Positions 12,401 through 24,249 of a DNA stretch of 64,000 bases are shown here, piece by piece. The notes under the pieces are model-generated. The model was not told the DNA's origin. It searched no databases and saw only the letters and a program-made list of their open reading frames with translations. A program made the position numbers and the translations under genes. How positions within the stretch are numbered: position 1 is the stretch's first letter; every line of letters starts with the position of its first letter. The stretch is from Parasitella parasitica (Eukaryota > Mucoromycota > Mucoromycetes > Mucorales > Mucoraceae): assembly GCA_025201805.1 (NCBI GenBank), contig MU619255.1:113034-177033 (forward strand), written 5' to 3'.

Positions 12401-15400
12401 ATGTTGAGTTCACCAAGAAACTCGGTAACACACAACCAGCAGGCCAAAGTAATCCCTCCTAAACACGATCCAAACCGAAATTCTAATCAGCTCTTAATTT
12501 TTTTTTTTTTTTTTTATATAGTTGGCAGTCGACTATAATGAATTACTAAAGGAGTTGTCATCTCACGAAATGACGTCTGTTGGTTGCTATGCGATAGGAG
12601 AAACCATTGGAGAAGGGACATTTGGCAAAGTCAAAAAAGGCACCCATAAATTAACAGGTCGATTAGTCGCAATAAAGAAAATCAGCAAACAGCATGCGCC
12701 AATGATGGCCAGAGAGATCCACCACCATCGACAATTAAAGCATCCCAACGTCGTCATGTTGTATGAGATGATCACAACTGAATCTTGCATACACATCATT
12801 TCAGAGTTCTGTCCCAATGGCGACCTGCTGGATGCATTGACCGACTCTGGCCGATGTTCAGACGCCCGAGTTCTCAAGTGGTTTCGTCAATTGACAGATG
12901 CAATCAAGTACTGCCATACGCGTGGCATTGTTCACAGGTAGACACACACCCACTTAGGGAGGCGTACCTCTTTATTAATGTTTATGCTTTTTCTCCTCAG
13001 GGATCTTAAATTGGAAAATATTTTATTAGACGCTGACGACAATGTCAAGATCTGTGATTTTGGTTTTGCTCGATTCACGCAGAAGAATCAGTACTTGGAG
13101 ACTTTCTGTGGCAGCCTCAGCTATTCAGCACCTGGTGAGTTTTTAACAGCCTGTCATTCTATCCTTACTAACATTTAGCAGAGGTCATTTTACGAAAAAA
13201 GTACACTGGGCCAGGTAATATTCAGTGGTGTAACATACGAAAACAGAGACTAAAGTTACAAAAATTAAATTTAGAGACTGATATCTGGTCTCTTGGCGTC
13301 ATTCTCTACACTCTGCTAGCCGGTGAGTATCCATTTGACGACGACTCTGAAATCATGACACAGCGAAAGATTGTCCAAGTAGACTACGAAATGCCATATT
13401 ATTTCTCGCACAATTTGCAGGACCTCATCCGCAATATGCTCCAAGCAGAGCCCTCAAACCGTTTATCCATCGACGCCATCATCGACCACCCTTGGATGTT
13501 TGAGGAGGAGGAGGAGGAGGAAGATGACGATACCTGCTTGACTCCATCGTCATCAACAGCTACAAATCAGTCCAACAGCTCATCGTCTGACATTGACTCA
13601 ATTTTTTCCCAAAACGATATCAGCTCTGTTGCTGCCATGGAAGACTTGGATTACAATTACAAGTTTTCGCCCCAAGTACGTTCCAGCTTGGGTATATTGA
13701 GACCATCGGCCCAGCAGCAGCAGCAACAAAGCAAATCGTCCCGATTCTCTGCGCCCAGCTTAAACAGACGTACAACATCACCGACCTCTCCTTTGTTGCA
13801 GGCGAGCTGTAGGACCTCGTTGCCATCCTCGTTCAACTATCAGCGCGAATCCATGGCGTCCAGTGAAACACTCAGCATGACACCTACAGAACAAAGGCTG
13901 TTTGCAGCTTTGACTGCAGCTGGGTTCGATAGAGACGCTCTAATCAAGATGCAGACAGGAGGATGCGATACATCAAGCACACTGTGGCATTTGCTGCTGG
14001 AAAATATGTCCAACTCTCCCTTACCGCTGAAATCCAATGTATCAGATGCCTTTGCTTCGGCTATGCAGACTAGAAGTTTGATGATGGTGGATTCTACATC
14101 ATCGCTTGATCTTCCTACTTCTGTCGCTAGCACTGATAATAATAAACCAACTACTTTGGTAGACCGCGGCATACAAACAGGAATGGACGATGCAGATGAA
14201 GAAGAAGAGGCAGAAGATAAAGATCAGCACCAAGCGTCTGTTAAAGAAGAACAGCCCAAAGAAGACGAATCCCCACAATATGTAAAACCCTACCCCTCCC
14301 CAGTTGTGAATCAACATCAACCTGTCATTCAAACTGTTGGATTTGGATCTACAGCTGCTCTTTCACCAAACGAAAAGTCTGGCTGGTTTTCGTCCGTTAA
14401 ATCATGGTTTGGATCAAAACAGCAAATGCAGGCGCATCAGCAACAGCAACAACAACAACAACTACAGCTACAGCTACAGCTACAACAGCAGCAGCAACAG
14501 CAACAGCAGCAGCAGCAGCAGCGACGCAATAGACCATTATCGACTTGTTCTACAATGTCATCACCGATTGCATCGCCTTCAAGCTACCGTAACTTTGATA
14601 CATCCGCAGTAGCGATAAACTGCCCTACCAGCAACAATGACCTTGTTTGCGAAGTTATGTCTCCACCCATCTATAGAAATGGATCGCAAAAGTATCGAAG
14701 ACGCGTGCTGCAGCTGTCAGAACCACCTGTTTGTGAGCTGGATCAATTGACGTACAACGCTACTAGCACTCACACTAAACCCAAACAATCATCTGCATCA
14801 CCTGTTAATCCAACTGCCCTGTCATCATCTTCTCCACCACCGCTGCCACGACCGTCGCCATCATCAACATCTCGTATTACTAGCAACAACAGATTCTATT
14901 CTAATTATCAAACCAACACATCTTCCTCGGTGAACCATGTTTATATGCCTCCAACTGCACTCACTTCTTCCTCTCGTTACGTAGCAGACACATTCTCCAT
15001 CTTGACATCTGCATCTTCACAACCAACAGAAATCGACATGTGTGGAAAACGATATTCCATGATGTATCATAGTAGGCAACAACCCACTCCCCCTCCTTCT
15101 CCTCCGAGTTTGCTCGAATCAATGAATACATCTACGTCCACTGCTACAGTAGAACAAACTATTCCAAACACTGCTGTCAAGGAGATGTTGGCTTCTCCCA
15201 TGAATAGCCCATTAGAAGACCATCCCATACTCTCCTTATCAAACGCTCCTACTTCTACAAATGTCCAACAAGAAATAGAAAGCAAACATCTGTCTGATTT
15301 TTCATCAGATAGCTGCAGCTGCAGCAGCAGCAGTGACTCAGAAGAAGATCAAGATGAAGAGGAAGATATGATAGTAGCAGAGCAATGCATACCGTCACCT

Positions 15401-15680
15401 GTAAGTTTTCGAATGAAATCAAATGTATAAACCATGTAGACTAACGCTTGTGCCTGTATGTTTCGTCTAGCAGCCGATCAGCATTTTTACCACTCCTTCA
15501 AAATCTCTTTCGACACCACCTTCCTCAAACCCCGTATTCAATACTATGAATGACAGACCTAGGTCAAATCGATTTGAATTTGTGCCTAGATCGAGATTAA
15601 GTGTGTACGGTATGCAGGATCAAAGGGGCCCTACCATGGGTTCAAAAATGATCATCGAAGAAGAAGAGGAAGAAGAATAG
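12401..15680 (+). CDS. CAMK-like Ser/Thr kinase with long low-complexity tail
   Basis: Exons 12401..12448, 12522..12937, 13001..13134, 13182..13214, 13275..15400 and 15471..15680 close in frame and give about 988 residues. The kinase domain starts at [13 protein letters not shown], contains HRDLKLEN and a DFGF activation segment with SYSAPE, and ends at [13 protein letters not shown]. Exon 4 is only 33 nt. After the domain come an acidic run, then [18 protein letters not shown] and [11 protein letters not shown], a UBA-like segment as in other AMPK-related fungal kinases (for example Kin4-like). The remaining 600 residues are rich in Ser, Pro and Gln, with a polyQ run (14430-14520), and end in polyglutamate. 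The first exon is inferred from an acceptor at 12521; an alternative donor at 12425 is also in frame. The last acceptor is a CAG/TAG tandem. Confidence 0.85.
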
Positions 15681-17708
15681 TAAACTCTTTATAGTCACTA
15701 TCATTTATTATTCATACCGTATATATCACTTTTATATATTTCCCTCCTTTTGTCCCGACTGGTTATCATAATTTACCCTTATATATGTATCATATACTCG
15801 TGCTTGTTTCTAATTGAATTTTTTTCATAAAATATATCGAAAGAAAAACTCTTTGATTTAAAGACTAATGCACTGAAATAACGATCTTTATTCTGCCTTT
15901 TCTCATAGTCAACTGTCATGAAAAAAATCAACACATACAGAAAATTAATTTCTAGTTCATTTCATGCTGAAGAAAAAAATAGTGCTTATGTGATAAAACA
16001 CGAATTTGATAAGCGGATATGATGCCAAATATTCAAAGCCTTTTTTATTCTACTGTTGCAGGCTGAAAAATCAAGAACGAAAAGTAACGGTTCAAAATAT
16101 ACCAAAGAGATTTGCTGTTTGAGTGAAATATCTTAACATCGACCATGATTCTCTGCAATAAACAGAATATTAATTAAGCACTTTGGCATATTCAATGCAT
16201 GCAGCTCTGCAATTGTAATGTTATTATATATTTGACATGTACCTATTTCTAAACTTTGATCGTAAGCTCATCGTATTTTTTTTTAGCAATGATAACGACG
16301 ATCTGTTTGCATGAATTTTTAAGAAATTCGCTTCTCCTGTATTATCCCCCAATGGCGGCATATTTCAAGGAGGAATCACGAGTTGTTTTTATCATATCTG
16401 CAGAGATACAACTTTTTCATTTTGTTTATACTGATTTTGGGAATTCATTTCATGGTGAAACTCCTTTTGCCGGGAGATCACAAGTGCTGCGAACCAAACG
16501 TATCCAAGCAAGTATGAGTCCTGAATGATAGCTGCCAACTTTTGTCGAGTACAATGTACCGCTCCATGAAATTTGATTACAATTTACGCTGGTATCATAA
16601 GGACATTTGTTTATCGAATGATTGTACCCGGTTGACGTCCTGCATGATTCACCCAACAAAGAATAAATTATCATATTACGCCACATTTATGCGAAGCGCA
16701 GGTCCCAGAATGTACACCTTCCTGAAGAAAATAAACATATTGTAACAACGCACAAAAATAAGCGCACTGACATTACGCCAGGACCTGTAGCCATTTATAT
16801 GTCTTCCCCCCCCCCCTCCTTTATTGTTGGAGAAAACAATACTTGAAATCATACGATGATGTTTGCGTATCATAAATTTTCAATAGCACGTTTCCATCTC
16901 GAGTGTATGTGGTAGCCTGAGCAACTGCTCAACCACAACTGTTAATAACTCTTGCTTTGTCGCAAAAAGACAAAGAAATTGGTAAAAGCTTTAGCTCCTC
17001 TTTATTGCAGCAAGTACATAGTTAATTACTACCACATTGCGCGTAACTTGGATTCAAGAAAAAAAAAGGTTGATTGGGCAGGATTAAATGCTCATTATTT
17101 AATGTAAACTAGTGATAGGTCAATTTCTTTGATTTATAGGGCTGATGGCCTACACACTCAATGTAGCAATCCACTCCATTCTTCTTGCTAGGTAACCCAG
17201 GATCACAGTATTCTTATACAAATGTCTGTTCTCAGCATTGTGGATTTTGACATTATCCTATTGAAATTATTTATGCAAGGTGTGGTAAACAAGCCATTCC
17301 ATCAAAAAGCAGTTATAAATAATTATTTGATCCGAAAAAATCAATATACAATGAAGATAAGCGATATTTTGCATATAAAATGATACATAGGCACATCAAA
17401 TTGTAATTTATCAAAAACTGGCAGCTGTTTCTTAATTGATTATACCAACTTCCAATATTTGCGATGCAAAACACTCATTAATACTTTGTCAGGGCCAAAC
17501 CAAAGCCTTTGTTCTCACTTGCGACGCATCTAATATTGTAGCCCACTTTATAAACTAGCTTTAATGTGTAACAAATACAATTAGACGTCAAATTACGGTA
17601 CTTTTAGTTCAACTAGTTATTGCACTAGTAAGGAGTTTTTTTTTTCTCTCTGCTGCGATTACGTCGTTTGAAAATTATTTTTCTTCTTTCTTTATCAACA
17701 TCGTCATT
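15681..17708. other. Intergenic region, no gene seen
   Basis: About 2 kb of AT-rich sequence between the kinase and the mitochondrial protein gene. Open frames at 16256-16745 are short, lack conserved motifs and change frame. A C-run with T at 16807-16819 is the only compositional oddity. Confidence 0.45.
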
Positions 17709-18576
17709 ATGCGTCTCTATGCTATTCCAATCGTAAAAAACCGATGGGCATACTATTGCCATTCAACTCTCCCCTCTACTTCTCGTCTCGCTAAAGCTGT
17801 TGACTGGTCAAGCAAAAAATGGGAGCTATTGGATAAAGCCGAGGCTGACAGTTGGAAGAAGAAATTATATATCCGTGGTAACAACGTGATGAACCAGTTG
17901 GATTATCAGGAATGGTTCTTTAAAAGTGTTCCTGGAAAAGAGGATATCGAAAAGCCCTTAAATCAGGTACAAATAATGACATGTGAGGCAACCCGATGAA
18001 TTAATGTAATATTGTGCATAGGTCATGGTACATCATCCTTCGTTATTAGACGGATCTCAGTTAGAATTAGAGCTGAAAGCACTGCTTAAACAAAGGATCC
18101 CATACCATAACAAGTACATGTGGTATTCTGCATATTGGGTTCCATTGTCATGTACATTTGTGGTCGTCCCACTGATTCCTAATATACCGCTCGCTTACAA
18201 TCTGTTTCGTCTCTACAGCCACTACAAAGCATGGAAAGGAGCCCAGCATTTAGGATCACTATCAAGCTATGGCAGTCTGGATTATATAAGCGATGGCCAT
18301 TTAGATGTTATTTTCGACAAGAAAATACTAGTCAGCGCACAAGATGTTGTGTTTCCTCCAGAAATACATGAAGCCTTCGAGAAATCGCCCAAGAAACCTG
18401 ATCTAGTGGCCATGGAACAGGATATAGAAGGAGTGTTGAATCAGGATAATATCAAGCAATTGGTGGATGCATTGCAAGTGCCAGGACTGGAAATGGAGTT
18501 GAATAGAGCTCGTTCGCAAATACTCAAGTCGATCGCCGAAGAACGATTTAAGGGACAAGTGCAGCATGAAAAATAG
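17709..18576 (+). CDS. Mitochondrial K+/H+ exchange-related protein
   Basis: Exons 17709..17966 and 18022..18576 give 270 residues. The N terminus is basic and Ser/Thr-rich (to about residue 35), consistent with mitochondrial import. It is followed by LDYQEWFFKSVPG, the hydrophobic pair YWVPLSCTFVVVPLIPNIPL near the centre, then LFRLYSHYKAWKGAQHL. This arrangement matches the fungal family annotated as mitochondrial K+-H+ exchange-related (yeast YDL183C family), integral to the inner membrane. The C-terminal part is helical and charged. The ATG at 17709 follows a T-rich leader. The only intron is 55 nt. Confidence 0.85.
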
Positions 18577-18698
18577 TCGGATTTTTGTTTTAAAAATGAT
18601 TTATAGATTGTATATAGCATACAAAAGAGAAAATAAAGTTTGAACCAGGCTATCCGGATGACTATATTGTGCAATCCTTAATTACGCTNNNNNNNNNN

Positions 18699-18738
<40 letters not shown>

Positions 18739-19342
18739 GTGTTAATCTCGTCCTGTGATAGCAGAAAAATCATCAAATGTCGATTCATGTCTCTGGATTG
18801 ATTCTGTTTTGACGCCATGAAGCTATTAATTATATTAATAGAGTCATCCTTTCTCTGTTTATAAAGAAGCCATGGATCTGGAATAAAAAGGGTCTTTTGC
18901 GGTGTTGACTGCATGCATGTGAGCTCATGTTGTCAATGGTATTCCTCAAAAGGTATCATTCATTAAAAAAATTATATTCATAAATGAATACAAATTCATT
19001 TCGGGGATACATGCTTGTCAGATCAGAAACCACAATGGTCATGAGAATAATAAACCCCTTGGTAAAAGTTGATATAAATTATCGAGAAAAAAAAAAGGTA
19101 ATTCGAAATCACCAACCACTTTTATTTCATTTATAAGTAAAATGATCAATAATGGCATACTTTATGTAATAGGCGAGGAGAATCTTGATATTCTTCTCAC
19201 CATATGTTTTGTTCTGTTCCCTTTCATCAGATTGATATGGGAATCTTGTAAGTGTACTTTTCCAATGCAAATCGATACATTGCTAATTGGTTTTTCCACA
19301 TGTATCACAGATTCCTTAGGTAGAAGAATAATAGAAGAAAAA
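18577..19342. other. Intergenic region with assembly gap and spliced leader of the next gene
   Basis: The gap and an A run occupy 18689-18736. From 19231 to 19342 there are splice-like signals: an acceptor TTCATCAG at 19230, a donor GTAAGT at 19248 and an acceptor CACAG at about 19309. They suggest the coiled-coil gene at 19343 has non-coding leader exons. Confidence 0.5.
18689..18698. other. Assembly gap (10 N)
   Basis: Ten N followed by 38 consecutive A. The gap length is probably a placeholder, and the distance between the flanking genes should not be trusted. Confidence 0.98.
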
Positions 19343-20493
19343 ATGAGTAAGTGTAGATTTTCGCATGTTAAACCCAACAGTATCCTAATTTTTTACAAAC
19401 AGCTACAAGTGAACTTGTTGCAAACCTGGCAAATCAAGTGAATCAAACCACCAAGAATCTAGCTGATTTCCAAGCTCAATTTGCCGAAACAAACTTGCGC
19501 GACAACAATCAATTGTTAACCATGATTAGGTCAAACGAAACATTGCGTCGAGAGCTCATTAACATGAGCAATTCTGTTGTTATGGAGCACCAAGCTATCC
19601 AAGAACTCTCTACTCTCATGTACCACAAAAATTCTGTTACTGATGCCATCGTCATGATTATGAGAGATCTCGAAAACGTTATCAATGTAGAGAAAGCATC
19701 TTTGCAACAAACTAACATTCTCCAAGAAGAAATACATCAAGAGGTTATGAAAAACACACAACATAACCAACGATTTGAAAAGCGACATGACCAAATGCGT
19801 GATATAATGAACGCGAATTTTGATTTCTTGGTAGAGCAATTCCGAGCCCTCAAAACTCAACTTAGCGACCACATTACTTTCAATGAAGATTTCAGAGAAT
19901 GGGCCCAGAATGAAATTCAGATATTTTCACAAGGAAACAACAGCACCACCGAACTGAAAGCCCAAGTCAACGCCCTCCAAAAAGAGGTTTCGACACTAAA
20001 CCAAAAAATGCGTAGAATGGAAGCAAAAATGCTCAATACGAAGAGCTGCAGCTGCCAAGACCATCTTTCCAGATTGGAAGAGCTTGAACACAAAGTGGGA
20101 TTGTGCGAATGTCATGGTTTTGACTCCCATCAATCAAGAATCGAAGATTTAGAACAAGGTATCGTCAATTTCAGAAGCGATTTTGCAGAGCATCGCAAAC
20201 ATTTTGCAAAGCACCAAATAAACTTTGCAGAGCATGAAGCATGTTTCACTCAGCACCAAAGAAACTTTGCACAACATCAAGACGATTTTGCATCCTACCA
20301 AGTACATTTTTCCGATCATCAAACCAGATTAGAAAGGCTTGAAGACGATTATACTATACAAGGAATTGTCACTCACGATTTTGAAAAGAATTATGCCACT
20401 CACGACGATCTCAAAGATATCGTGGGTGAAGTCAAGGAATTGTTGGAAAAAGCCAACTTAAACGTACAAGATGATAATATTGATAATTTATAG
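19343..20493 (+). CDS. Coiled-coil protein with Phe/His heptad repeats, function unknown
   Basis: The start codon sits in a 4-nt coding exon (19343..19346, ATGA) joined to 19403..20493, which gives MTTSELVANLANQVNQ and 364 residues in all. Almost the whole protein is predicted helical. There is a Cys/His cluster (CSCQDH, later CECHGFDSHQ) near the middle. From 20182 to 20328 come seven exact 7-residue units starting with Phe and, in six of them, with His at the fourth position (FAEHRKH, FAKHQIN, FAEHEAC, FTQHQRN and so on), then LERLEDD. No signal peptide, transmembrane segment or catalytic motif is visible. I do not recognise the family. Upstream splice signals suggest leader introns. Confidence 0.8.
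20182..20328 (+). repeat. Seven 21-nt units encoding a Phe-x-x-His heptad array
   Basis: Each 21-nt unit starts with TTT or TTC (Phe), mostly has GCA/GCC-type second codons and CAT or CAC in fourth place (TAC in unit 6). The DNA has diverged more than the protein pattern, which suggests selection on the heptad. Confidence 0.85.
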
Positions 20494-20945
20494 ACTTTCA
20501 ATAAACATATATTTATTCGCAGGCGTCTTAAATAATACATACAATATTAAGTGTGATACGAGTAAAACCCTCGGTATAACCAAACAACACGAGTATGTTG
20601 AACGATAATATACATTTAATCACTCATCAACTGAGCATGAGGAAGATCATAATTCAGAAAAATAAATACCTGGAAACTGATCAGCAGCACGAAAATCATC
20701 AGACAAGGTAATTATGTATAAATCGCAGCACAATGTTTACATATGTTTATCCACATGCAAAATTACTGAAGCCATGGTACCAATAACATTAATTAAGATC
20801 CATCATTGTTCAAAGCCATTTAGGGCGCTATATATTCCTAATGTTTCTTTACAGCAAGAATGTATGTATTGTGAGTCCCTGTCCATTATCAATATCGAAA
20901 CTTGTAAATATGATAGACGAGACGTTTATTTAATATAACAGTAAA
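20494..20945. other. Intergenic region, no gene seen
   Basis: Lies between the ends of two convergent genes. It contains AATAAA at 20502-20507, a plausible poly(A) signal for the coiled-coil gene, and no open frame of note. Confidence 0.5.
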
Positions 20946-23784
20946 TTATCCAGGTCGAGAAGTTGATATCACACGAGCATGGTCCAACAATAAGTTTGTT
21001 TTTGCTCCATAGTAAATGGTTTCTAAATCCACTTCAAACTCGGGTATACGTTGATGCTCATCTTCTTCGTCTTCTTCGTCTGCAAGTTTATTGTTCCTCA
21101 CAAAATCCACATGAGCTACAATCCTGTCAAACATGGTCTCTAATCGAGCACGTAAACCGCCATATCGACTCTCGAGCACTTCCCAGCCAAACGGCTTGTA
21201 TGTCTTCATCCACATGGATCGATGACATTTCCATAATTCATCCACTTCCTCTCTTAGCTGTTTCAAACGAACATGTGCTATAGTTAACAGTTGGTCATAA
21301 TCTTTCTTTTTATAGGCCTCTACACAATGCTTGCGCAAATGGCTCTTTAGCGATAGGACTTTGGCTATTCTTCGAGGAAATTCCAATCGATCATTGAATG
21401 GGCAAGACGCAGCCTTTTCTGTTATGGCTTTTTGAAGATGGTTCTCAATAGCAGCGTAGTGTGTCTCCAAATCCTCATCATTGTATTGTGGTGATAAAAA
21501 GCTTAAAATTGGCTCTGTACGTATAAAAATGTTCCGTCTAAGTGATATACTCACCTCTCTGTTTCTCTTATATTTTACATACCTTCCCACAATAGCCATT
21601 TGCTCATATTATTCACAAAATTTGATCTTGATGTAATTGGCACACCTTCAGGAGTGTCATCAATCTAGAGAAAACGTTTTAAGTGGCTGTATACAGACGC
21701 ATGATATGTAAAAATACCTTGGATGCTAGAACCCAATCATCAAAATTTGCTCCACAGATACCCTCTATGTGTGCACGTTGCGTAAACAAATAAGTTTATA
21801 TTAGTGATTGTGGTGATATTCATCCATACCAAAATTTCGCTTTAATATATGAATGTCGACTTCCTCTTGATATGTGTACCCATGCTGAGCATAATAAAGC
21901 AAAGCTGGCAGTGCTGATAAACTACACATAATGTCAATCTCAACAACACATCCACGTTGCAAAAACAAGGAACCCTACACGTCGCATTCATTGCCTTCGT
22001 CTCCCCAAGTCGTGATAAATGTATTTCGTACACCATCTTCCTTATTCTTGGCTGCCACTACACTTGCTCTGATTGCTTGAAATGAAAACGGAAGGGCTGT
22101 CCAGAATCGACTCCAAGTCCATGCAGACGCTAAAAATTTACAAAAAATCGTTAGCTCTTGACACTATAAAGATCAATCTTTGCGCGTGATTTACTCGCTA
22201 CCCATGGATCTTGACATCCCATTTGTCTATGTTGCTGTATTTTTTGAGAATAGATGTCAGAGGTGGTGTGATAATAATTCCAAAAGATCAGCTTCATATT
22301 CTGAGGCATGTTTTCAATTAGTTCAGGCGTAGCCGGATTATTAGATTCATCATAGTATCCTTGCAACGAATTGTTTTTAGCAGCTGTAAATTATAAAAGG
22401 GTCGCTGGTTTTAGCTCGTCTCTCTCATTATGCTAAAATGTTGCTATTTATACATTACCTAGACAGAAAAGCACTAAATTTCGTTTTTAAAAATTAGCTC
22501 AAACCTTACATGATCTCACTATCCCTTTTAAATACTTACTATCAGACCAGATCATTGGCTCTACATTGCTTCGAACACAAATCTCATTCACTCGTTGTAA
22601 ATGTTCAAGAAACAACTGTACAGGATCCTTGTATCCATACAACTGTATGTACCGACCTTCGCCTACGCCATGTGCTTCATCCATACCAATATGAATACGT
22701 TTTGACCTAAATGGCCTAGTGGCAGTTTGAATCATTTTTTCAATGAAGTCATAAGTTGGTTCTGACTCTGCAAGCAGTACTTCTGAATTATCTCTCAAAT
22801 AAGAATATTGTTGCCATTGTAGAACTTGTCCTAGATGACCCAATGTCTGGATACAGGGCATAACTTCAATACCACTACACGTATCAAAAAGTCAATATGT
22901 ACATATATAAATATCATCTCGGCACTGCGCATATCTGAATAAGCTGGGCTAAACTTACAGATCAAATGCATAGTCATCAATCAGAGACAATTCTCGCGAT
23001 GTATATTTTCCACGAAGATATCCAAACATGTGCTCTCCTTCCATTTCGTACGTATCCTCTGTATACAGTTGTAGCATGTTGAGACCCATCAGCGCCATAT
23101 TGTTCAGCAAAAAGTAAACCGTTTTAGGACGTAATACACCTCCACGACTGCAATCCACCATAACTCTACAGACGCTACATGGTCAGAATCTTGATATCAT
23201 GCCCAAGTTATTCATTTTACCCTTGCGTATCAAATTGTGCCTTTTCCGTAAAATTTACTAGATCACCATGGATACCGGTCAGGACCATAAAATCCCTGGC
23301 GCTTCCCAGTAATCTTCCCAAGGCACGAAAAGCTATTTTTTTAGTCCCTTGCATTAGTATCACACTAAAACACACACCCGCATACAAAAAAATTACCATC
23401 TATTTTCCTATGGAATCTTACTTGCACTTCAAATTTGCTCCCGGAAGGTATATCGTTGTAGTTATCGTAATTGCTGACTGATGTATATTCGCCTTCACGT
23501 AATCCGGTATCATATATAAAGCTATCGTATACATTCAGTAACCAAACCATGGCATATGCATATACGCAAACTTACTTGACGTGCCATTTGAACTCACTAG
23601 ATTCATCGTCCATTGCATTCTCGCTCACCAAGTTTCTGTGAGGCGCATATGCAATAAGTTTTAATAACCCGTCTTGCAGGTCAACTGGTTGCTGTGAGGG
23701 ATCAATAACAATCAGCACTGTACTTTGCTCCGAGTAGCTTTGTATCATGATATCGTCTGCGATCAAATAATCTTCTGCTGCCAT
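20946..23784 (-). CDS. GH20 beta-N-acetylhexosaminidase-like enzyme, apparently intracellular
   Basis: Eleven exons on the complement strand close in frame to 710 residues: 23576..23784, 23397..23521, 23221..23347, 22959..23165, 22540..22874, 22195..22383, 21979..22129, 21830..21921, 21718..21764, 21583..21664 and 20946..21514. The N-terminal part includes FRALGRLLGSARDF. The barrel holds MPCIQTLGHLGQVLQW and HIGMDEAHGVG, with the catalytic Asp-Glu pair at about 288/289, and later TTWGDEGNECDVLSALPALL, typical of GH20. The family removes terminal GlcNAc or GalNAc using a substrate-assisted mechanism. The C-terminal 170 residues are helical. No signal peptide is seen from the ATG at 23784. An in-frame ATG at 23841 would add a mildly hydrophobic 19-residue extension. 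Confidence 0.88.
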
Positions 23785-24249
23785 GATGATTTGTGAAATA
23801 TATAGAAAAGAAAAAGAACCCAGAAAATCCTGCAGTAACATAAACCTGCATTTTATTGTCGACGTTTGAAATCATTATTACCATTTTGGAGTATTGGTTC
23901 GAATCAAACAGTTGTTACAAAAGTATCGTATGACGAATCAATGAGTACATGTACAAATATCATATAAGCCTTTATTAATAGCATTGATTGCATTGCATGA
24001 TACTGCCCTACTAAGAATCGCTTATATACAAGCCAAATTTAGTGAATCAACAGTTCTGGTAAATAAAACGGGCATATTTGATAGTATATTTTGTTTATGA
24101 CAAAACAAAAAGAAAAAATATAATACATTTATTTTAGTTTTTCTCCAAAGTTTTTTTTTTTTCTTGTAAAGGGATGAATACTATATATCATATCTATGTA
24201 TAAAATTTCTGCACACGATTTGGAATAATGTCTAATAATTTGAATTAAT
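23785..24249. other. Intergenic region, no gene seen
   Basis: AT-rich, between the promoter side of the GH20 gene and the 3' end of the Hsp70 gene. No conserved coding sequence. Confidence 0.5.

Noticed and set aside
23890..23920. GGTTCGAATCA, resembling a tRNA B box
   Set aside because: The flanking bases do not form a T stem or acceptor stem, and no A box lies at the right distance.
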